In this document: positions 1-8,903 of the stretch, one piece after another
How positions within the stretch are numbered: the first letter of the stretch is position 1
Layout: each line of letters starts with the position of its first letter
Assembly: GCF_036499745.1 (NCBI RefSeq)
Contig: NZ_DASYDG010000017.1
Coordinates: forward strand, 58,533 to 122,532
Direction of reading: 5' to 3'
Source of the DNA: Pinirhizobacter sp036499745
GTDB taxonomy: Bacteria > Pseudomonadota > Gammaproteobacteria > Xanthomonadales > Rhodanobacteraceae
DNA: 64,000 bases
Program-made: the position numbers and the translations under genes
Notes under the pieces: generated by a model
Told to the model about the DNA's origin: nothing
Seen by the model: only the letters and a program-made list of their open reading frames with translations
Database searches by the model: none

Positions 1-1
1 G

Positions 2-220
2 GTCAGCCGCGGCTTCCGCAAGGCTTACGGCAGTTCACCGAAAGCCTACCGCGCCCAGGTACGCGCGCGGGCGGCGTGGGAGGCCATCCGCGGATCGTCC
101 GTTGCCCTGGGAAGGCTGGCAACGGAACTGGGGTTTTCCGACCAGGCGCACATGAGCCGCGCCGTAAGGGGCCTGACCGGAAGCATGCCGCAAGCCTGGC
201 GCATGGCTGCCGCGGCCTGA
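2..220 (+). CDS. AraC-family regulator, C-terminal fragment
   Basis: An open frame enters from the left edge and stops at 218-220, giving the last 72 residues of a protein. It has the second helix-turn-helix of AraC/XylS regulators: a helix with VALGRLATELGFSDQAHMSR followed by the Y/F-G-x-S-P type segment (GSSPKAYR occurs earlier in the fragment). The end LTGSMPQAWR is the usual AraC C-terminus. The effector-binding part lies outside the window, so the ligand and targets are unknown. It would bind DNA in the cytoplasm. The neighbouring protease-like gene lies 88 bp downstream on the same strand, but nothing shows that it is a target. Confidence 0.8.
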   Translation, partial: VSRGFRKAYGSSPKAYRAQVRARAAWEAIRGSSVALGRLATELGFSDQAHMSRAVRGLTGSMPQAWRMAAAA

Positions 221-308
221 ACGGCTGGCGGACCAGGTCAACTGGATTCAAGACGAGGCGGCCGACGGACATTTACTGTCGCACCAACATCTCCCACCCG
301 GATCGATC

Positions 309-2153
309 ATGCGCAAGACCTTCCTCACCCTCGCCATTGCATGCTGCCTGGCTCCGTTCTCCGTGCTTGCCGCCGACCACGTGTCGCAGGTACTGGAGAC
401 AAACCAGACGGCCACGGCGGGAAACCAGTGGCAGGCAAAGGATGATCTGGAGCTCCGTTATGCCTACGCAGGGCAGGGACTTACTGGACAGGTCACCTCG
501 ATACAGGACGTCAAGCGCGGCCGCTTCGTCGATCGTTCGGATATCGGTCCCACCCGTTCCGCCAACGGCTTCGACGGCAAGATGGCGTGGGAGCTGGAAC
601 CATCGGGGACGGCAACGCCGCAGGAGGGCGGCGACGTTCGCCAGCTCGCCATCAACGAGGCCTACCGCCTGCAGAACCTGTGGTGGCACAGCGACCGGGG
701 CGGCGCCACGATCACCGATGCCGGGCGCAAGCGCGACGGCAGCAAGGACTACGACGTGCTAACGGTCGTCCCCAGGGAAGGCAAGCCGTTCGATGCCTGG
801 TTCGATCCGGTCACGCACCTGCTTTCGCGCACGGTGGAAATAAACACCACGCTCACCATCAGCACCTACTACACGGACTACATCACCACCGACGGCGTGC
901 AACTGGCACACACGGTAGTGATCGATGATGGCAGCGGCGAGGCCAACCGGCAGACGATGAAGCTGTCGTCAGCGACCTTCTCCACCGGTGGCGACGATGC
1001 GCGCTTTGCGCGACCCAGGACCGACCTGCACGATTTCGAGCTCGATCCCGGCACCACGCAAGCCACCGTGCCGTTCCTGCTTGCCAACAACCACGTTTAC
1101 GTCAAGGCGTCGTTCAACGGCAGCAAGCCGCTGAATGTCATCGTCGACACCGGCGGCCACGACATCCTGGTGCCTGATTCAGCCGCCGCGCTGGGCATCA
1201 AGGTGCAAGGTGCACAACCGTCCACGGGCTCCGGAAGCGGCGTGGCCCTGAGCGGGCTGGCGCGCGTGGAGTCGATCCGCGTGGGTAAGGCTACCTTGAA
1301 GGATCAGCCTATCAGCGTGCTCAAATTCTCCAACGCCGCCGAAGGCCTCGATGAGGAGGGCATGATCGGTTACGAGTTCCTGTGCCGTTTCATCACCCGC
1401 TTCGACTACGCCCGCCACGAGCTCACTTTCATCGACAAGAAACACTTTGATCCCAGCGACGCGGGGACGCCGGTGCCGTTCCGCTTCTACCACCAGTTTC
1501 CCGAAGTGCTGGGTAGTTACGCTGGTATTCCCGGCCGGTTCGGCATCGATACCGGCGCGCGCAACGTGTTGTCGCTCACCAGGCCCTTTGCCGAACGCAA
1601 CCATATTCGCGAGCTGGAGAAGAACGGCGCCGAGGCGATCACCGGCTGGGGCGTGGGCGGCGCCAGCCGGGGCTATGTGTTCCGGGGCAAGGACCTGAAG
1701 CTTGGCGATGTCACGGTGAAGTCGCCGCTGACCGAATTCAGCCTGGATAAGGGCGGTGTCGGCAGCATCGAGGCCTTCCCGAACAATGTCGGAGGCGGCC
1801 TGCTCAAGCGCTTCGTGGTTACCCTCGATTACGACCACCAGCTGATGTACCTCAAGCCCATCCCCGGAAAAGTGGACGACCTGGACACCTTCGATCGTTC
1901 CGGCATGTGGCTGAACGTGAGCGGCAAGGGATTTGGCGTTGTCAACGTCAATGACGGCGCACCGGCGGCGAAGGCGGGGATTGCCGCAGGCGACATCATC
2001 GTGGCCGTGGATGGCAAGGCTGCGTCGTCCATGCACCTGTACGACCTGCGGCGGCGCTTGCGCAACGATGCACCGGGTACGGAAGTGCCGCTGACCGTGG
2101 AGCGCGATGGCAAGCGGCGCAAGGTAACCCTGGTGTTACGCGACCTGATCTAA
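309..2153 (+). CDS. secreted retropepsin-like aspartyl protease with PDZ domain
   Basis: 614-residue exported protein. Residues 1-21 form a signal peptide ending LAA. The first ~230 residues are a beta-rich region with no family I recognise. A duplicated aspartic-protease-like unit follows, with two Asp-Thr-Gly motifs: VDTGG with Asp280 and IDTGA with Asp414. That is the layout of the bacterial gag-asp/retropepsin-like family, in which each half supplies one catalytic Asp. Residues ~535-612 form a PDZ domain (GAPAAKAGIAAGDIIVAVDG). The likely site is the periplasm or outside the cell, cleaving peptides or sensing unfolded C-termini. The substrate is unknown. The ATG lies shortly after the upstream AraC fragment and no operon partner is evident. 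Confidence 0.78.
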   Translation: MRKTFLTLAIACCLAPFSVLAADHVSQVLETNQTATAGNQWQAKDDLELRYAYAGQGLTGQVTSIQDVKRGRFVDRSDIGPTRSANGFDGKMAWELEPSGTATPQEGGDVRQLAINEAYRLQNLWWHSDRGGATITDAGRKRDGSKDYDVLTVVPREGKPFDAWFDPVTHLLSRTVEINTTLTISTYYTDYITTDGVQLAHTVVIDDGSGEANRQTMKLSSATFSTGGDDARFARPRTDLHDFELDPGTTQATVPFLLANNHVYVKASFNGSKPLNVIVDTGGHDILVPDSAAALGIKVQGAQPSTGSGSGVALSGLARVESIRVGKATLKDQPISVLKFSNAAEGLDEEGMIGYEFLCRFITRFDYARHELTFIDKKHFDPSDAGTPVPFRFYHQFPEVLGSYAGIPGRFGIDTGARNVLSLTRPFAERNHIRELEKNGAEAITGWGVGGASRGYVFRGKDLKLGDVTVKSPLTEFSLDKGGVGSIEAFPNNVGGGLLKRFVVTLDYDHQLMYLKPIPGKVDDLDTFDRSGMWLNVSGKGFGVVNVNDGAPAAKAGIAAGDIIVAVDGKAASSMHLYDLRRRLRNDAPGTEVPLTVERDGKRRKVTLVLRDLI

Positions 2154-2262
2154 CATCGTCCTGGCGTCGCTGGCCGGGAAACAATGCGTTCGTGCCGGCG
2201 GCCTTCCCTCTCGCCGCCGGCAACGGCATCTTGCCCGGCATGAACCTCAACAGGCCCTTGCC

Positions 2263-3096
2263 ATGACCGATCGTGAAATCACCCGCCGCGTCCGCGGCAT
2301 GGACACTGCCGACGGTGCCGGCGTGAAGTTGAAGCGCGTCATCGGCCAGCCCGCGCTGGACATGCTCGATCCCTTCCTGCTGCTGGACGAATTCCGTTCG
2401 GACCAGCCCGGCGACTACATTTCCGGCTTCCCCGAGCACCCGCACCGCGGCTTCGAAACGGTCACCTATATGCTCGCCGGCCGCATGCAGCATGGCGACA
2501 ACCACGGCAACCGCGGCGACCTTGAAGCCGGCAGCGTGCAGTGGATGACCGCCGGCCGCGGCATCCTGCACTCGGAAATGCCGCAGCAGGAAGATGGCCT
2601 GATGTGGGGTTTCCAGCTGTGGGTGAACCTGCCTGCCAGTGACAAGATGACCGACCCGCGCTACCAGGACATCCCGCCGGGTGACATTCCTGTCGCAACA
2701 CCGGCGCCCGGTGTCACGGTCAAGGTGATCGCAGGCAGCATCGATGGCGTGACCGGGCCTGTCGCGGGCATCGCGACGGCGCCGGTATACCTGGATCTGG
2801 CACTGGAGCCGGGTGCGCACGTGGCCGTGCCCTTGCCAACCGGCCACCATGCCTTCGCCTACGTCTTCGACGGCAAGGAAGCCAAAGTGGGCTCGCAACT
2901 GCTGGCCCGCAGCGAACTGGGCGTGCTGACCGAAGGCGACCGCGTGCTGATCGGCGCCACCGACGCCGCCACCCGCGTCCTGCTGGTGGCCGGCAAGCCA
3001 CTGTCCGAGCCCGTGGCCCGCTACGGCCCCTTCGTGATGAACACACAGCAGCAGATCCACGAAGCCATCGCCGACTTCCGCGCCGGCAAGTTCTAA
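2263..3096 (+). CDS. pirin family protein
   Basis: 277-residue cytoplasmic bicupin of the pirin family. The N-terminal cupin holds the metal-binding pattern: HPHRGFETVTY supplies two His, and ILHSEMP supplies a third His and a Glu, as in human pirin and E. coli YhhW. Members can act as iron-dependent quercetin 2,3-dioxygenases or as redox-sensitive regulators. Which applies here cannot be read from sequence. The C-terminal cupin (residues ~170-275) lacks the ligands, as is normal. Length is close to the family norm. The gene stands alone and ends 8 bp before a REP-like inverted repeat. Confidence 0.9.
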   Translation: MTDREITRRVRGMDTADGAGVKLKRVIGQPALDMLDPFLLLDEFRSDQPGDYISGFPEHPHRGFETVTYMLAGRMQHGDNHGNRGDLEAGSVQWMTAGRGILHSEMPQQEDGLMWGFQLWVNLPASDKMTDPRYQDIPPGDIPVATPAPGVTVKVIAGSIDGVTGPVAGIATAPVYLDLALEPGAHVAVPLPTGHHAFAYVFDGKEAKVGSQLLARSELGVLTEGDRVLIGATDAATRVLLVAGKPLSEPVARYGPFVMNTQQQIHEAIADFRAGKF

Positions 3097-3104
3097 AACC
3101 CATA

Positions 3105-3164
3105 AGGGGTCAGAGTCATAGTGGCCGCCGCCGTCCTAATGGTGCGCCAATGACTCTGACCCCT
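3105..3164. repeat. REP-like inverted repeat, copy A
   Basis: Two 15-bp perfect arms, aggggtcagagtcat at 3105-3119 and its reverse complement at 3150-3164, flank a 30-bp spacer that ends in short complementary tetranucleotides (tggc/gcca). The same core recurs in copy B on the other side of the HAD gene. The arms can form a hairpin in DNA or RNA. The core resembles palindromes that RAYT-type transposases mobilise, but no transposase lies in the window. Confidence 0.75.
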
Positions 3165-3262
3165 AATAGCAGGCTCGGTAGTGCCGCGTGTGTCGCTGCT
3201 CGTTGGCGCGAGGCAAGCCACGTCGCGCTAGGATGGTCGCTCCTCTGCTCTGGACTTCCCCC

Positions 3263-3946
3263 ATGCCACGCAGCAAGACCGCCTTTCTCTTCGATCTCGA
3301 CGGCACGCTTGTCGATAGCGTCTACCAGCACGTGCTGGCCTGGAAGGAGTCGCTCGACGCCGAGGGCATCGATCTTTCCGTATGGCGCATCCACCGCAAG
3401 ATCGGCATGAGCGGCGGCCTGTTCACCCATATCCTGCTGCGCGAAACGGGCATGGAGATTACCCACGACCGCATCGAGCGCCTGCGCATAGGCCATGCCG
3501 CGGCCTACGGCCGGCTGGCCACCGCCGGCAGCGTCAAGCCACTACCGGGTGCCAAGGCCCTGCTGGCGTGGCTGACCGATGCCGGTATCCCCTGGGGCAT
3601 CGCCACCAGCGGCCGAATGGAAACAGCGGCGCACAACCTTGAAGCTTTGGGCGTGGATTCTTCGAAAGTGCCCGTGGTGACGCGCGACCAGGTGCGCCAC
3701 GCCAAGCCCGATCCGGATCTCTTCGTCACCTGCGCCGAACGCCTGGGGATGGATATCCGCGAAGCGGTGGTGCTGGGCGACAGCATCTGGGACATGCTTG
3801 CCGCGCAACGCGCCCGCTCGCTGGGCATCGGCCTGCTATCCGGCGGCTACGGCGAAAACGAACTCGAGCGCGCCGGTGCCTACCGGGTATTCGCCGATCC
3901 GGCTGACCTCCTGCTGCACATCGACGAAGTCGCCGCCCGCAGCTAA
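3263..3946 (+). CDS. HAD-superfamily hydrolase (phosphatase)
   Basis: 227 residues. It has all four HAD motifs: DLDGTLVDS at the N-terminus (nucleophile Asp and the Asp two residues on), ATSGR (motif II), the Lys in RHAKPDP (motif III) and LGDSIWDM (motif IV). The alpha-helical cap after motif I places it with phosphoglycolate-phosphatase-like or beta-phosphoglucomutase-like enzymes. The substrate is not predictable. The open frame extends upstream, but ATG 3263 puts the DxDGT motif about ten residues from the N-terminus, as usual. Palindromic repeats lie on both sides, so the gene is probably transcribed alone. Confidence 0.85.
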   Translation: MPRSKTAFLFDLDGTLVDSVYQHVLAWKESLDAEGIDLSVWRIHRKIGMSGGLFTHILLRETGMEITHDRIERLRIGHAAAYGRLATAGSVKPLPGAKALLAWLTDAGIPWGIATSGRMETAAHNLEALGVDSSKVPVVTRDQVRHAKPDPDLFVTCAERLGMDIREAVVLGDSIWDMLAAQRARSLGIGLLSGGYGENELERAGAYRVFADPADLLLHIDEVAARS

Positions 3947-3957
3947 CCGCGATGAGA

Positions 3958-4058
3958 GCGATAAGGGGTCAAGCGATAAGGGGTCAGAGTCATTTTTGCG
4001 GCCGATGGCGCAGGGTAGATGGGTAGCCGAAATAAATGACTCTGACCCCTTATCGCTT
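3958..4058. repeat. REP-like inverted repeat, copy B, with tandem half-unit
   Basis: A perfect 25-bp inverted repeat has arms at 3971-3995 and 4034-4058, separated by 38 bp. The core is ggggtcagagtca, shared with copy A. A partial extra unit (gcgataaggggtca, 3958-3971) precedes the left arm. The stop codon of the minus-strand glycosidase (4057-4059) overlaps the outer end of the right arm, so this element is also the 3' end of that gene. Confidence 0.8.
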
Positions 4059-7000
4059 ATCGGGGCGTTGCAGCGACGGTGACCTGGGCGGGCAGGCTGT
4101 GGATGGTGAGTTCGCCGTTCTTCCAGGTGGCGGGTTTGCCGTCAATGGTGGTGGCGCCGGGGGTGTCCTTGCCGGGCCATGGGAACACCAGGCCGCCGGG
4201 GGGCAGGTCGATGCCTTCGTCCACTTGCAGGTGCACGCCGTCGCGATCGCGGCGGAGCGTGTAGCCGAGCTGGCCGCGCGTGGTACGCAAGCCCTGGATG
4301 CCGATGCCCTCGCCGTCGAGCCAGGCCATGGGGATGCCGGCGGCGAGCACGATCGACTGGTCCGCTTCGCGCTCGTAGGCAAACATGTCCAGCACCGAGC
4401 GCACATAGTCCGAAGCAATCCACGCATGCGGCATGTCACCGACAAAACGCGGCTTGCGAGGATCGCGGCCAACCACTTCAGCCCACTGGTTCCATGCTGC
4501 CGGGCGCCGGGAGGTAAAGAAGAAATCAAGCAGACCCTGCACGCGGCCGCGCCACCCCAGGCGCACGAAGGTGGCGACGTTCCGCAACTCGTAAGGCGTG
4601 TAGTCGTCCCACGCGGTCTTGCCGTCACGGCGCGCCACGAAACCCTGCCAATACTTCTCGAAGGTGCCATCCACCAGCGCCGTGGGCAGCCTCGCCTGTT
4701 CCCCGCCCGGGGAAATGGCGATCGTGGTGGACGTGGCATCGAAATCGCCCAGTTCCGCCGCGCCGGGGATGAAGCCGATGCCATGCTGTTTCACGGCAAG
4801 GTCGATCGAGGCGTGCAGGTCGTGGCGAAACGCGTCGCGTGACTGGGCAAAGCGCTGTTCGTCGTCCGTTTTGCCCAGCACGTGGGCCATGTCCACCGCG
4901 TCGTCGTAACCCTTCATCGCCCAGAAATCGTCCCAGTACGAATGCATCGGCTTGGCCGAATAGCCTTCGTGGCTGATCGACGCCGGCATCAATCCGTAGA
5001 GTGCGCGCCGCTCTGGCGTGGTGTTGGCCGCGGTACTTTCGCTGACGCGCAACTGATCCATATAGGCCACCGCGCGTTGGATGTTCGGCCATAGCGACGC
5101 CAGCATGGCGTTGTCGCGCGTATAGCGATAGAGCTCGGCGATGCTGAAGATCAGCTCGCCCTGGCTGTCGTTCTCGGGCACCGGATCCGAGCCGCGTGCG
5201 TCGACGCAGCAGGGCACCTTGCCGCTCGAAAACTGATGCGGCGCATACCACTGCACGAAGTCGCGCGCGGTGTCCTCGTGGCCCATGCGCAGCAGGCCCT
5301 CGGTCATCATCGCGCCGTCCCGCACCCAGGTGCGCGCATACGAACGCGTGCCTGGCTGCAGGGCAGGCCCGTCGCGTGACAGCAGGATATGCGCCAGCGC
5401 GGTTCGCGCGGTATCCACCACGGCCTGCGCATGCGCCGGCACCGTGATCGATACACGGTTGAGCTTCTCGCGCCACTCGTCGGCCACGTTGCCCTGGGTT
5501 TCATCCAGCCAGCCATCAGCGGCGGAAGCAGGCGCGTGCGCGGGGTCGACGATCAGGCCAATGTCCCGGCTTGCGCCGGGTGCAAGCGTGAGCTTGTACA
5601 GCAACGCGCCCTGGGCAAAGCCGAAATCATCGTGCAGGGCGTTGACCTTCGGTTCCTCGCCGGCGGCCAGCCGCTCGGCCAGGTTGCCGGCATCAAAGCT
5701 TCCGGCCACGAATGCGTCGGTATCCTGCAGCGGTTGCAGGTAGCGATTGCCGTTGACGGTAAGCGTGTGCCCATCCCAGGCGAAGTCGTGGATCGGGCTG
5801 GTGCCGCCTGGGGAATTGAGAAACTGCGTGGGTGGATTCACCTGGAACGGCCGCGCGAGCAAGGCGAGGGTGACCTCGCGCGCCTGCATCGAATTGTTGT
5901 GCACGGTGTACTTGATGGCCGTGACTGAATCGCCATCGTCCCTGGCACCGAAGGCCGTCGTATCGAGCGAAAGGTCACCGGCGCGCCAACTCACCGTGGG
6001 AATGGGCAAGTAGCCATCGGCAAGGCTTTGCCGCGTGGAGACGTCGGCCCACGTCAAGGCGCCCTGCCCCGTCAACAGCATCGGTTCGATCGAGAACCCC
6101 CCGCGCATGACCTCCACTGCGCCATCCTCGGACAGCAGGGCGGAGCTGGTGCTGTCGCCGTCCACGCCTAGCAGGGTCCAGTAGGACTGCTCACCGGAGA
6201 AACCCCGCGGGTACAGGCCGCGCCGCACGTCCTTCGCCTGTGCCTGGAAGAACGCATTGGGTGTGGCGCCCCAGGCAAGGTCCTTCAGGGTGAGGCGCGC
6301 CAGGCCATACTGCTTTGGTCCGTCGCCGTGGATTGCCACGCGCAGATAGCGCGCGGTGGTGTCAGGCATGAAGATCGCGTCCTGCCCGCCGTTTCCGTCG
6401 ACAACCGTGCGCTTTGTGCGCCAGGTGCGTCCGTCGTCGGAGACGTCCACGCTGTAGCGCGATGCCGCATGGCCCGGCTCCCAATCCAGCACGACACCGC
6501 CGAGATCACGCGGCACGTTGAGATCGATGGTGTAGCTCGGATCGTTGCCGCGTGACGGATCGTTCCGCCACGATGTGCCAAGGGCATTATCCAGCGGTGC
6601 ACCGGCGGGGAATCCCGACAGCGAAGAACTGGCCGTGGCCACCGGCGTGGGAAACGTGGTGGCCTCCGGCGGCAACGGCGTGAGCGTGAGGTTGTCGAAA
6701 CACACGTTGCCGCGGCCGCCGTGCGCGTTGTACACCATCAGTTCCACCGCGGCCGCATGGCGCAAGGTGCGGTCTTTGGTGGGGCCCCAGGCGAACTCCA
6801 CCTGCCGGCGGCGCGCCTGGATGTATTCCCAGGCGTTGGCGGGGACGAAATCCTGCCGCTGGTACCACCACACGTTGTCGCCGCTGTCGTCGATCAGCTT
6901 CAGCTGCAGGGTGTTGGCGGGCATCTGCCCGTGCACCTGCACGGACAGGGCGAAGTTCGGCGGGAAGTCGATAGGCAGCATGCGCTTGATCGAAGCGGAC

Positions 7001-7203
7001 CCCGACACGCCGTGGAAATCGAAATCAAGGCACAGGCCCTTGCCGTCCACGCCCTGGTCTTCACGCAGCGATGCCGAAACATCGTCGGTATGCAGTGCCT
7101 GCCAACCGGCCTTGCTTTCGAAGCCATCGAGCAGGCGCTGCGGCGCGGCTTGTGCGCTGCCGGCAACGATAAGCGCGAGCAGCACCGCTTGGCGAAACTT
7201 CAT
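4057..7203 (-). CDS. six-hairpin glycosidase with F5/8 type C (discoidin) domain
   Basis: 1048-residue secreted protein with a signal peptide (residues 1-19, ending AQA). The domain order is a jelly-roll-like N-terminal part (~25-175), an F5/8 type C carbohydrate-binding domain (~185-310: TSWRNDPSRGND, DWEPGHAASRYSVDVSDDGRTW, RYLRVAI), a beta-sandwich linker, and an (alpha/alpha)6 catalytic-type domain (~590-960: RTWVRDGAMMTEGLLRMGH, PENDSQGELIFSIAELYRYT). The last part resembles amylo-alpha-1,6-glucosidase and GH15-like folds. Candidate acids lie in RTWVRDGA and NDSQGE. It is the last gene of the operon with the GH144-like glucanase and ABC importer, starting 3 bp after the permease stop. 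The substrate is not known; an oligosaccharide side bond or terminal glucose is a guess. Confidence 0.72.
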   Translation of the reverse strand: MKFRQAVLLALIVAGSAQAAPQRLLDGFESKAGWQALHTDDVSASLREDQGVDGKGLCLDFDFHGVSGSASIKRMLPIDFPPNFALSVQVHGQMPANTLQLKLIDDSGDNVWWYQRQDFVPANAWEYIQARRRQVEFAWGPTKDRTLRHAAAVELMVYNAHGGRGNVCFDNLTLTPLPPEATTFPTPVATASSSLSGFPAGAPLDNALGTSWRNDPSRGNDPSYTIDLNVPRDLGGVVLDWEPGHAASRYSVDVSDDGRTWRTKRTVVDGNGGQDAIFMPDTTARYLRVAIHGDGPKQYGLARLTLKDLAWGATPNAFFQAQAKDVRRGLYPRGFSGEQSYWTLLGVDGDSTSSALLSEDGAVEVMRGGFSIEPMLLTGQGALTWADVSTRQSLADGYLPIPTVSWRAGDLSLDTTAFGARDDGDSVTAIKYTVHNNSMQAREVTLALLARPFQVNPPTQFLNSPGGTSPIHDFAWDGHTLTVNGNRYLQPLQDTDAFVAGSFDAGNLAERLAAGEEPKVNALHDDFGFAQGALLYKLTLAPGASRDIGLIVDPAHAPASAADGWLDETQGNVADEWREKLNRVSITVPAHAQAVVDTARTALAHILLSRDGPALQPGTRSYARTWVRDGAMMTEGLLRMGHEDTARDFVQWYAPHQFSSGKVPCCVDARGSDPVPENDSQGELIFSIAELYRYTRDNAMLASLWPNIQRAVAYMDQLRVSESTAANTTPERRALYGLMPASISHEGYSAKPMHSYWDDFWAMKGYDDAVDMAHVLGKTDDEQRFAQSRDAFRHDLHASIDLAVKQHGIGFIPGAAELGDFDATSTTIAISPGGEQARLPTALVDGTFEKYWQGFVARRDGKTAWDDYTPYELRNVATFVRLGWRGRVQGLLDFFFTSRRPAAWNQWAEVVGRDPRKPRFVGDMPHAWIASDYVRSVLDMFAYEREADQSIVLAAGIPMAWLDGEGIGIQGLRTTRGQLGYTLRRDRDGVHLQVDEGIDLPPGGLVFPWPGKDTPGATTIDGKPATWKNGELTIHSLPAQVTVAATPR

Positions 7204-7206
7204 TCG

Positions 7207-8028
7207 TTATCCCTTGACGCTGCCCAGCAGGAGGCCTTCCAGGTAATAGCGCTGCAACGCCAGGAAGAGGGCAAGCACGGGTACTACGGTAACCACGGAG
7301 CCTGCCATCATCAACTCCGAATCCTGCACGTGTTCACGTGAAAGAGACGCCAGTGCGATGGGCAGGGTGTAGTGCTCCTGGCCGGTCAGGGCGATCAGTG
7401 GCCACATGAAGTCGTTCCAGGCGGCCAGGAAGGTGAAGATGGCCAGGGTCACCATGATCGGTTTCAACAGCGGCATCACGATCTGGATGAAAATCCGCGC
7501 TTCGCCTGCGCCATCGATGCGCGCGGCCTCGAGCAGATCGTCCGGAATGCCGCTGGTGTACTGGCGCACCAGGAAAATGCCGAAGATGGTGGCCAATGCC
7601 GGCACGATCACCGCGCCATAGGTGTTGATCAGCCCCATGTATTTCAGCAGCAGGAACAGCGGCAACATCGCCACCTGCGCGGGAATCACAAGGCCCCCGA
7701 CCAGCGCCTGGAACAGGCGCTTCCGGCCGGTGAAGCGGAGCTTCGCGAAGGCATAGCCTGCCATCACGTTGATCAGTACCGAGAACACCGTGATCGCCGA
7801 GGACACCAGCAGGCTGTTGGCGAAGTACCGCCCCATGCCCGCGTGCACGAATAATTCCCGGTAGTTATCGAATGTGAAATGGCGCGGCAACAATGGCGGC
7901 GGTAGAGAGCTTGCCTCGCCCGCCTGCATGAACGACACCGACACCATCCACACCAGCGGGAACAGCGCCACCACCGCACCGCCCAGCAGCAGGCCGTTCA
8001 CCAGGGCCTTGGCCGTGCGCGGGCTCAT
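7207..8028 (-). CDS. sugar ABC transporter permease, MalG type
   Basis: 273-residue inner-membrane permease with six predicted membrane segments. It has the EAA loop (LLEAARIDGAGEARIFIQIVMPLLKP, around residue 180) that docks on the ATPase. It is the MalG/CUT1-type partner of the next permease. ATG 8028 overlaps the stop of the MalF-like gene by 4 bp (ATGA), so it is preferred over an upstream in-frame start that would run into that gene. No ATPase gene is present, so a shared MsmK/UgpC-type ATPase encoded elsewhere is probably used. Confidence 0.9.
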   Translation of the reverse strand: MSPRTAKALVNGLLLGGAVVALFPLVWMVSVSFMQAGEASSLPPPLLPRHFTFDNYRELFVHAGMGRYFANSLLVSSAITVFSVLINVMAGYAFAKLRFTGRKRLFQALVGGLVIPAQVAMLPLFLLLKYMGLINTYGAVIVPALATIFGIFLVRQYTSGIPDDLLEAARIDGAGEARIFIQIVMPLLKPIMVTLAIFTFLAAWNDFMWPLIALTGQEHYTLPIALASLSREHVQDSELMMAGSVVTVVPVLALFLALQRYYLEGLLLGSVKG

Positions 8029-8903
8029 GAGGCCACCTTGCGACGGGACAACCGCAGCATGCCGGCGGTGACCACGAACATGATCACAAACAGCAGGAAG
8101 GCCACGGCCGAGGCGGAACCCAGGTTCCACCACTTGAAGCCTTCCTCGTACATCAGGTACAGGACGCTTGTGGTGCTCTGCAGTGGGCCGCCCTCGGTCA
8201 TCACGTACGGCTCGGCGAACAGCTGGAAGTAACCGGAAACAGTAAGGATGCTCACCATCAGCAGGGTCGGCGCCAGCATCGGCAAGGTGATGTGGCGGAA
8301 CTGGCTGGGCGCCGAGGCACCGTCGATGCGTGCGGCTTCGTAAAGATCAGCCGGGATCGCCTGCAACCCGGCCAGGAAGATGATCATGTTGTAGCCGAAA
8401 TTCTTCCACACGGCGAAAAGGATGATGGTGGGCATGGCCCAGTGCGGATCGCCCAGCCAGTCGACCGGATCGATGCCAAGCCCGCTGAGCCCATAGTTGG
8501 CCCAGCCGTACTTGGTGTTGAACAGGTACCGCCAGATCACCGCCACCGCCACCACGGTGGTCACCACCGGGGCGAACAGCGCGGTGCGGAAGAATGGCTT
8601 GAACCGCGCCAGCGGCGAATTAAGCAGCAGCGCAGCGCCGAGGGACGTGGCAATCGACAACGGCACACCCACGATCACGAAGTAGAACGTGTGGCCAAGC
8701 GCCGACCAGAACAGCGGCCGGTGCAGCAGCTCCCAATAATTGGCCAGCGCGACGAAACGCAGGTTGCGCAGGTCCGCCAGGGCGTAGAGGTCGTAGTCGG
8801 TCAGGCTAAGCAGTAACGCGGCTATCACCGGCAGCAGGAAAAACAGCCCAAGCACGATCAGCGCCGGGGCCAGGAACCACCAGGCGGCATTTTGGCGACT
8901 CAC
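8025..8903 (-). CDS. sugar ABC transporter permease, MalF type
   Basis: 292-residue inner-membrane permease of the CUT1 family. It has an N-terminal membrane helix (WWFLAPALIVLGLFFLLPV) and an EAA loop (LYEAARIDGASAPSQFRHIT). I chose GTG 8903 because it overlaps the stop of the binding-protein gene as GTGA; the longer frame adds a basic, non-membrane extension that is the shadow of that gene. With the MalG-type partner it forms the pore that takes oligosaccharide from the periplasmic binding protein into the cytoplasm. Confidence 0.9.
   Translation of the reverse strand: MSRQNAAWWFLAPALIVLGLFFLLPVIAALLLSLTDYDLYALADLRNLRFVALANYWELLHRPLFWSALGHTFYFVIVGVPLSIATSLGAALLLNSPLARFKPFFRTALFAPVVTTVVAVAVIWRYLFNTKYGWANYGLSGLGIDPVDWLGDPHWAMPTIILFAVWKNFGYNMIIFLAGLQAIPADLYEAARIDGASAPSQFRHITLPMLAPTLLMVSILTVSGYFQLFAEPYVMTEGGPLQSTTSVLYLMYEEGFKWWNLGSASAVAFLLFVIMFVVTAGMLRLSRRKVAS

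Noticed and set aside
7329..7345. parS-like half site around cacgtg in the MalG-type gene
   Set aside because: Only the right half (cacgtgaaa) fits; the left half does not mirror it, unlike the two perfect sites in recF.
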